Positions 33,561 to 37,794 of a DNA stretch of 37,794 bases are shown here, piece by piece. This DNA comes from Martensiomyces pterosporus (lineage: Eukaryota; Kickxellomycota; Kickxellomycetes; Kickxellales; Kickxellaceae), in contig MU604039.1 of assembly GCA_025201845.1 (NCBI GenBank), positions 1-37,794 of the forward strand, given 5' to 3'. Position numbers and translations under genes: made by a program. The notes beneath the pieces are model-generated. The model had not been told where the DNA came from, searched no databases, and worked only from the letters and a program-made list of their open reading frames with translations. Numbering within the stretch: position 1 is the first letter of the stretch; every line of letters begins with the position of its first letter.

Positions 33561-34968
33561 ATGCCTCATCACACAGCACTTCCTCAGAGCCACGGCTATG
33601 CGGAGACTAGCCAGTCGCCAGTGCCTACGCTGACAAACTCTACATCTAGGTCATCGTCGGCCTCGTCGAGTGTCAACTCTCTGTCTCCTGAGGCCCTCGC
33701 CACAACACCGCGGGATCTCTTGCCTCAGTTCAAGACCGCAGTCGGCAGTGTTGGCGTCGATAACGCCGCGATGTACGACCAAAAGGTCCAGCACAGCAGT
33801 GGCCATGCAAAGGCAGTGGGCGTCATTGAGGAGACTGATGAGGAGCGCGTTCAGCAGCGGAAGCGGAGGCGGGAAAGCGGCGAGACCTCTTCTTCCTCTT
33901 CTGCGCATGAGCGGTCGAGCAAGAAGAAGCGGCTGCGGCACCGCAAGTTGACCGGCAGTGTCGACTTTGTCAGGCGGTTTGGTCTGTATGACCTTTACGA
34001 GCAGTACGTTCGGCCGTATACTGGTGCGAACAGCCAGCAGCCATTGCCCGACCTGGCGTCGGCGTATTTGGATGGCGTGAAGGGGGCGGCGAAGATTCAG
34101 ACGCCTGGGTCGTTGCGCGACCTGGTGCTGATGCCCCCAAAGAACGAGTTTGACCGCCTGGACCTGTTGCCAATGGCATCAATCAAGCCTGCGTTCAGCA
34201 TTGGAAGCACTGTTGCTGCGGCTCTCCCCCAGCAGCAGCAACAGCAGCAGCGTTATACGCAACCCACAAACACAGCTACTACAGCCCCAGCCTCCCCTCT
34301 CGCGACCGTGGATGAGCGGTCGGGGAGCGGAGTGAAGCGGCCGCGCATCCGCGTCAAGCTTAGTACCGATAGCAGGTCACCCTCGCCTGGAGCTGGCTAT
34401 CATCCGTACGAGCGAGAGGCGGCTATTGACCCGCCACAGCAGCGAATAAACAACCACAAAAAGGTTTGTATCCTCCCCTCTTGTTTGCTGGTATGCTGCC
34501 ACCACCACCCAGCACCAATGTTGAAACCGCTGTGCTTTGTGCGCTGATGACTGCTGGTCAGCTACGCAAATGGTCCGATATGCTCCCCTCCCCTCCCCTC
34601 TCCTTCCCTCGTTCCCAGCACTCGCCAAAGTCAGAGTGCTTGTGTGGGCGAGCGAGTGTGCGGGGAGGGAGAGGAGGGCAGCGGGGCGGAGTTATTTGAT
34701 TTGAAGTGTGAGAAGGTATTGAAAGCTATGGAAGCCGCAAGACACTGATACTCATTTTTCGACTCTCTGTTTCGCCTCTGGTTTCCAATTCTCTCCACCC
34801 CTGGTTCTTGCGCCTGTGCGGTGCTTTTTGCATATTTCGGTATTGCAGGAAGCGGACTACAAGCAGCATGGTGCTCGCAATGGCAGCACAAGCAGCCATC
34901 ACCAGCAACAGCAGCAGCACCCGCACCAGCAGCACCAGCGTCAGGGCTCGCCACCGAGGGCGTTCTGA
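33561..34968 (+). CDS. Probable Mediator complex subunit 19-like protein (two exons)
   Basis: Exon 1 is 33561-34463, the intron 34464-34848 (385 nt, donor GTTTGT, acceptor GCAG, phase 0) and exon 2 34849-34968, giving 340 residues. The N-terminal third is Ser/Thr-rich with a basic KKKRLRHRK patch. A conserved-looking core at about 132-215 reads VDFVRRFGLYDLYEQYV, then LPDLASAYLDGVKGAAKI, TPGSLRDLVLMPP and LDLLPM. This resembles the order of elements in MED19/Rox3: a short helix F-x-x-x-Y-x-L, then LP-D-L, then a P-G-S...L-x-x-L-x-x-x-PP segment. Poly-Gln and Pro/Thr tracts follow, and exon 2 ends in a His/Gln-rich tail, comparable to the charged/His tail of MED19. MED19 sits in the Mediator middle/head and links activators to RNA polymerase II. 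The match is by pattern memory and moderate. If the intron is retained, the frame ends at 34547. Confidence 0.5.
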
Positions 34969-35558
34969 AAAGCTACCAGAGCCAGGAAAGCATCTTTTTT
35001 TGGCGATGCTCTTCTTTCTCGGTCTGGCCCTTAATCTGCCCAAAGCCTAGCACAAACTCCATTTCCAGTATTGGGCCTGACTCCTCCGTGTTACTAACAC
35101 CGCCATACACAGCTATAGCTACAACTTCAACCACACAACCCGCATATAAACACCTGTCTCTCCTCCCTTTCTTTCTACCAACTCTTTCTCTCGTCTCACA
35201 GCCACCAACACCAAACACACGCACACGCAAACACAAACACAAAATCACAGCTCCTTTCTTTTTCCTGTCTTTCTCTTGCTACAAACACCTCTTGTACTAT
35301 GTCTTTTGCTCTCCTTTACATTAACAACCAACTAGCCAACAACAAAAAATACATTCTTTTTTCGTGCAAACTAACAAGCAAGCACGGAAAAGAGAAGCAG
35401 CGCTGCTGATAACAGGAGGGGAGCGAGCAGCGCTGAGCCTTGATACTACCAAAACAAAGCGCAGCGTGTTATCAGCGGGCTCATAGTTCCGACCGGAAAC
35501 AAGCGTTTATTTTGTGCATTTAGTTAAGCATAATAGACGAGCGAGAATGGGAAGCTGT
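34969..35558. other. Convergent 3' region between the MED19-like gene and GCV3
   Basis: 590 bp. CT-rich and CA-rich on the plus strand (35120-35260), then A-rich with AACAACAAAAAAT near 35338. It holds the two 3' untranslated ends. No domain-bearing frame or RNA gene is seen. Confidence 0.45.
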
Positions 35559-36005
35559 CTAGTGGTCAGCCTCAGTGAGCTTCTTGTAGGCAGCCTCATC
35601 CAGGAGGTTGTCGACCTCCTCCTGGGACGAGAACTTGACCTTGAAGAGCCAGCCATCGGTCTCGGCAGCCTTGTTAATGATCTTGGTGTTCCCAACAACA
35701 GACTCATTGGACTCGACGATTTCGCCCGAGAGGGGGGTGTAGATGTCGCTGGTGGACTTGACGGACTCCACGACGCCGACGGTTTCGTCGAGCTCGACCT
35801 GAGAGCCAACCTCAGGGACCTCAACGTAGACAATGTCGCCGAGCGAGCTCTGCGCGTAGTCGGTGATGCCTACGGTCCCGACGCCGTTGTCGATCGCGAT
35901 CCACTCGTGCGAGGCCGTGTACTTCTTGGTCGCGTAGAAGCGGGCAGAAAGGGTGGGGGCGATGCGGTGGGAGATGAAGGACTTTGTGAGAAGGCGGAAC
36001 GACAT
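35559..36005 (-). CDS. GCV3: Glycine cleavage system H protein, mitochondrial
   Basis: A 148-residue frame. Residues 1 to about 26 (MSFRLLTKSFISHRIAPTLS, then ARFYA) form an Arg/Ser-rich, acid-free mitochondrial presequence with a likely cleavage near ARFYA|TKKY. The mature part is a complete H protein: YTASHEWI, GTVGITDYAQSSLGDIVYVE, then VVESVKSTSDIYTPLSGEIVE with the lipoyl-lysine at Lys83 (ESVKS), and a C-terminal DGWLFKVKF. The protein shuttles the aminomethyl group of glycine between the P, T and L proteins via lipoamide. Mature length is normal for the family. The start is fixed by the presequence; longer upstream frames on this strand do not join it. Confidence 0.96.
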   Translation of the reverse strand: MSFRLLTKSFISHRIAPTLSARFYATKKYTASHEWIAIDNGVGTVGITDYAQSSLGDIVYVEVPEVGSQVELDETVGVVESVKSTSDIYTPLSGEIVESNESVVGNTKIINKAAETDGWLFKVKFSSQEEVDNLLDEAAYKKLTEADH

Positions 36006-36535
36006 CGTTTATCTGGGGGCTGACTCTATGTGCAGAAAGCAAACAAAAGTGAGAATGGGGGAGATAAGAAGAGAAAAAAGGTGGAGGTAGCAGAGATGTA
36101 GGAAGGAGAAGGCCAGGCGGGCTGCAATTAAATGTGAGATTGCACGCCCTCCACACGCACTCTTGGTAGCGAGGAGCGCGCCCAGTTTGGGATAAGGGAT
36201 TTTTTTTTGGTGTGATAACCGCCGCACCTCGATTTTTTTTCTGACACAGTGGAAGCTGAGCAGAAAATAAATGGCGCCTGCCACAGGCCGAGGGTGTGCG
36301 AAAAAAGCATCAAGTACCCGCTGATCACCACCAGTCGCTACTTTTTCGTCTTCCCCTGGTGCCTGGCTGCTGCATCTGTGGTCGCTTGTGTTGCGCCATT
36401 TACCATCGAGAGCCATCCTTTGCAGCCTGTGCGCGAGTCGAGAGTCGCATGGGCGCCGCTTTGCTTTGGCTGCTAAGAAGCAGGTTTATCAGGCAGAGAC
36501 ATAAAAAGGTACAGCTACGGTTTACATTTTAAGAC
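36006..36535. other. GCV3 promoter and 3' side of the dehydrogenase gene
   Basis: 530 bp between two minus-strand genes. Contains T-tracts (36200-36208, 36232-36240). A 135-codon minus-strand frame (36009-36416) lacks family features and is read as promoter/leader sequence. No TATA or RNA gene is certain. Confidence 0.45.
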
Positions 36536-37345
36536 TCAGAGGCTGGCAGAGTACTGCTGGTTGCCGATAATGGATCCGCCATCAACAGTGATGACGACGC
36601 CATTGACATATGCTCCGGCACGACTCGAAAGGTAGACACAGGCACCAGCCATGTCCTCGGGCGAGCCAATGCGTCTGAGGGGGATGCGGCTGACAATGAC
36701 GTCCTGCATGTTCTCCAGCGTGGCCTTCATCATATGCGACTGGAACGGCCCAGGTGCAATGGCATTGACGGTGATGTCGCGCGGCCCCAGGTTGGCTGCC
36801 AGCACGCGAGTAAGATGATGCACTGCTGCCTTTGATGCTGCGTAGGCGGGAGTAATGAGAGCGGGTACCTTGAGACCGTCGATGGATCCAATGTTGATGA
36901 CGCGGGCAGGATCCTCTCTGGTGGCCTTCTTCTCCAGCAGCGGGAGAAGGAGCTGGGTGAGCGTGAACACACGCTGCACGTTGAGTGTCAGCAGCTTGGT
37001 CCATGCCGAATCTGGGTATGCCTCCAGGCTGTCGCTGCCCCAAGTGGCACCAGAGTTGTTGATCAGGATGTCGATGCCCTGAGGCTCCAGCTCCACTATC
37101 TTGCTCGCCAGCTCTTGCACTTGCTTGAGGTCCTGGAGGTCGCAGGCGAGAGGAATGCACTGGCCGGGACCCTGGGCGTTTAGCTCCTGGGCAGCCTTTT
37201 CGAGGACCTTGGCTTTGCGGCTGGTGATGTACACTTTGGCGCCGTTTTTGACAAACGAGGAGGATACCATCAGTCCGATGCCGCTGCCGCCACCGGTAAT
37301 CACGGCCACCTTGCCCTTGACTGAAAACAGCGACTGCACGTCCAT
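36536..37345 (-). CDS. Short-chain dehydrogenase/reductase (classical SDR, RhlG-like)
   Basis: 269 residues from ATG 37345. Classical SDR: TGGGSGIG cofactor loop (17-24), NNSG (96-99), catalytic Ser154 (NIGSIDG) and Tyr168/Lys172 (YAASK), then PGPFQSHM and a C-terminal VNGVVITVDGGSIIG. The Thr-Ser-Arg after the second strand (ITSRKAKV) suggests NADPH. Overall it resembles fungal/bacterial 3-oxoacyl-ACP-reductase-like or RhlG-like SDRs; the substrate cannot be set from sequence. The ending (ASL) is not a standard peroxisomal PTS1. The frame extends to 37462 upstream, but that part has no ATG and contains a TATA box, so 37345 is chosen. Confidence 0.88.
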   Translation of the reverse strand: MDVQSLFSVKGKVAVITGGGSGIGLMVSSSFVKNGAKVYITSRKAKVLEKAAQELNAQGPGQCIPLACDLQDLKQVQELASKIVELEPQGIDILINNSGATWGSDSLEAYPDSAWTKLLTLNVQRVFTLTQLLLPLLEKKATREDPARVINIGSIDGLKVPALITPAYAASKAAVHHLTRVLAANLGPRDITVNAIAPGPFQSHMMKATLENMQDVIVSRIPLRRIGSPEDMAGACVYLSSRAGAYVNGVVITVDGGSIIGNQQYSASL

Positions 37346-37449
37346 TCTTAATACTTTGGCTGAGCGAGTAGGTGTGGGAGGTAGTTGGGTGGAAAGCAGA
37401 AGCAGAGAAATACTGTCTTCGTTCACATGAATAACGGATATCGCTGCCG

Positions 37450-37457
37450 CTTTTATA
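37450..37457 (-). promoter_or_regulatory. TATA box of the dehydrogenase gene
   Basis: TATAAAAG on the minus strand, about 105 bp upstream of the ATG at 37345. It lies inside the upstream extension of the open frame, arguing that this extension is not translated. Confidence 0.6.
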
Positions 37458-37794
37458 CGCAAAACACTCTCGTGCTGGCAGCTGCTGCTGGAAGAAACAC
37501 CCCCTGCTCCGGCTCCGGAGCATTGACCTCCGGGCTTGAGGCCTGGCGATAGACATCGAGCATGCCCATGTGCCTTGTGATTAAGCTAAAGCGAGGAGCA
37601 AGCGCCTGCTGCCTCGCCTGTCCGGAGCCTTACGAGCGCACAAAAGCTCCGAAAAAGCACAAAAGGGGGATTCGCAACACAACGCGAAATCCGCACACAC
37701 TGCACACCAGACCCCCCGGGCTGAATGGAAACATGCTTTGCAGAGCGAGTTTTATTATACAAGTAGTAGGCTGCGTAATTGTGCTAATAAAGTA
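37458..37794. other. Upstream region of the dehydrogenase gene with CTCCGG/CCGGAG cluster
   Basis: About 340 bp with no gene. It contains the 10-bp palindrome GCTCCGGAGC (37512-37521) and related CTCCG/CGGAG units at 37506-37512, 37528-37534, 37621-37628 and 37646-37651. CCCCT/AGGGG stress-element-like motifs lie near 37500 and 37663. Confidence 0.4.

Noticed and set aside
1..37794. A mobile element, CRISPR array, prophage or secondary-metabolite cluster
   Set aside because: No transposase, reverse transcriptase, terminal repeats, spaced direct repeats, polyketide or peptide synthetase domains are visible on either strand.

Overview
The window is nuclear DNA from a filamentous or early-diverging fungus. 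A single-chain acetyl-CoA carboxylase, spliced genes with GT/AG introns, a eukaryotic glutathione synthetase, mitochondrial presequences and a fungus-specific velvet factor all fit this. The mix of large intron-poor genes, a velvet gene and an SLC25A46/Ugo1-like carrier would suit a zoopagomycete/kickxellalean or other zygomycete lineage. That placement is inference and cannot be settled from the sequence alone.

Layout. 1-363 (+) is the 3' end of a trehalose-6-phosphate phosphatase gene. 658-1872 (+) is VTA1 (ESCRT/Vps4 cofactor). It converges on ACC1 at 1988-9450 (-), a two-exon acetyl-CoA carboxylase whose true first exon lies 572 nt upstream of the long open frame. A 1.3-kb divergent upstream region follows, then a mitochondrial PPR protein at 10748-13729 (+), a tRNA-Gly(GCC) at 13882-13952 (+), and a seven-exon glutathione synthetase gene at 14223-17722 (+). 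A 4.3-kb stretch without a supportable gene (17723-22051) contains a 10-N gap flanked by two identical 516-bp copies, almost certainly an unmerged contig overlap. It leads to a five-exon velvet regulator at 22052-24846 (+). On the minus strand come POL1 (DNA polymerase alpha catalytic subunit, two exons, 25219-30108) and, 283 bp upstream of it, an Ugo1/SLC25A46-like mitochondrial fusion-type carrier (30392-32368). A Mediator-19-like gene (33561-34968, +) converges on the glycine cleavage H protein gene (35559-36005, -), and a short-chain dehydrogenase (36536-37345, -) closes the window.

The genes are unrelated housekeeping and regulatory loci, not a cluster. Splice structures for ACC1, GSH2, velvet, POL1 and the MED19-like gene were rebuilt by hand. 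In each case the joined exons give one open frame with a total length divisible by three, and the joined peptide restores family-conserved sequence across the junctions.

The most unusual features are two changes inside ACC1. One is a 33-residue near-perfect tandem duplication just after the biotin domain. The other is a 9-residue duplication that gives two adjacent Snf1/AMPK-type phosphorylation sites. Other points of note are paired Swi4/MBF-type elements in the 283-bp POL1 promoter and the assembly artefact at 19397-20438. I see no CRISPR, transposon, prophage or clearly novel multi-gene system.
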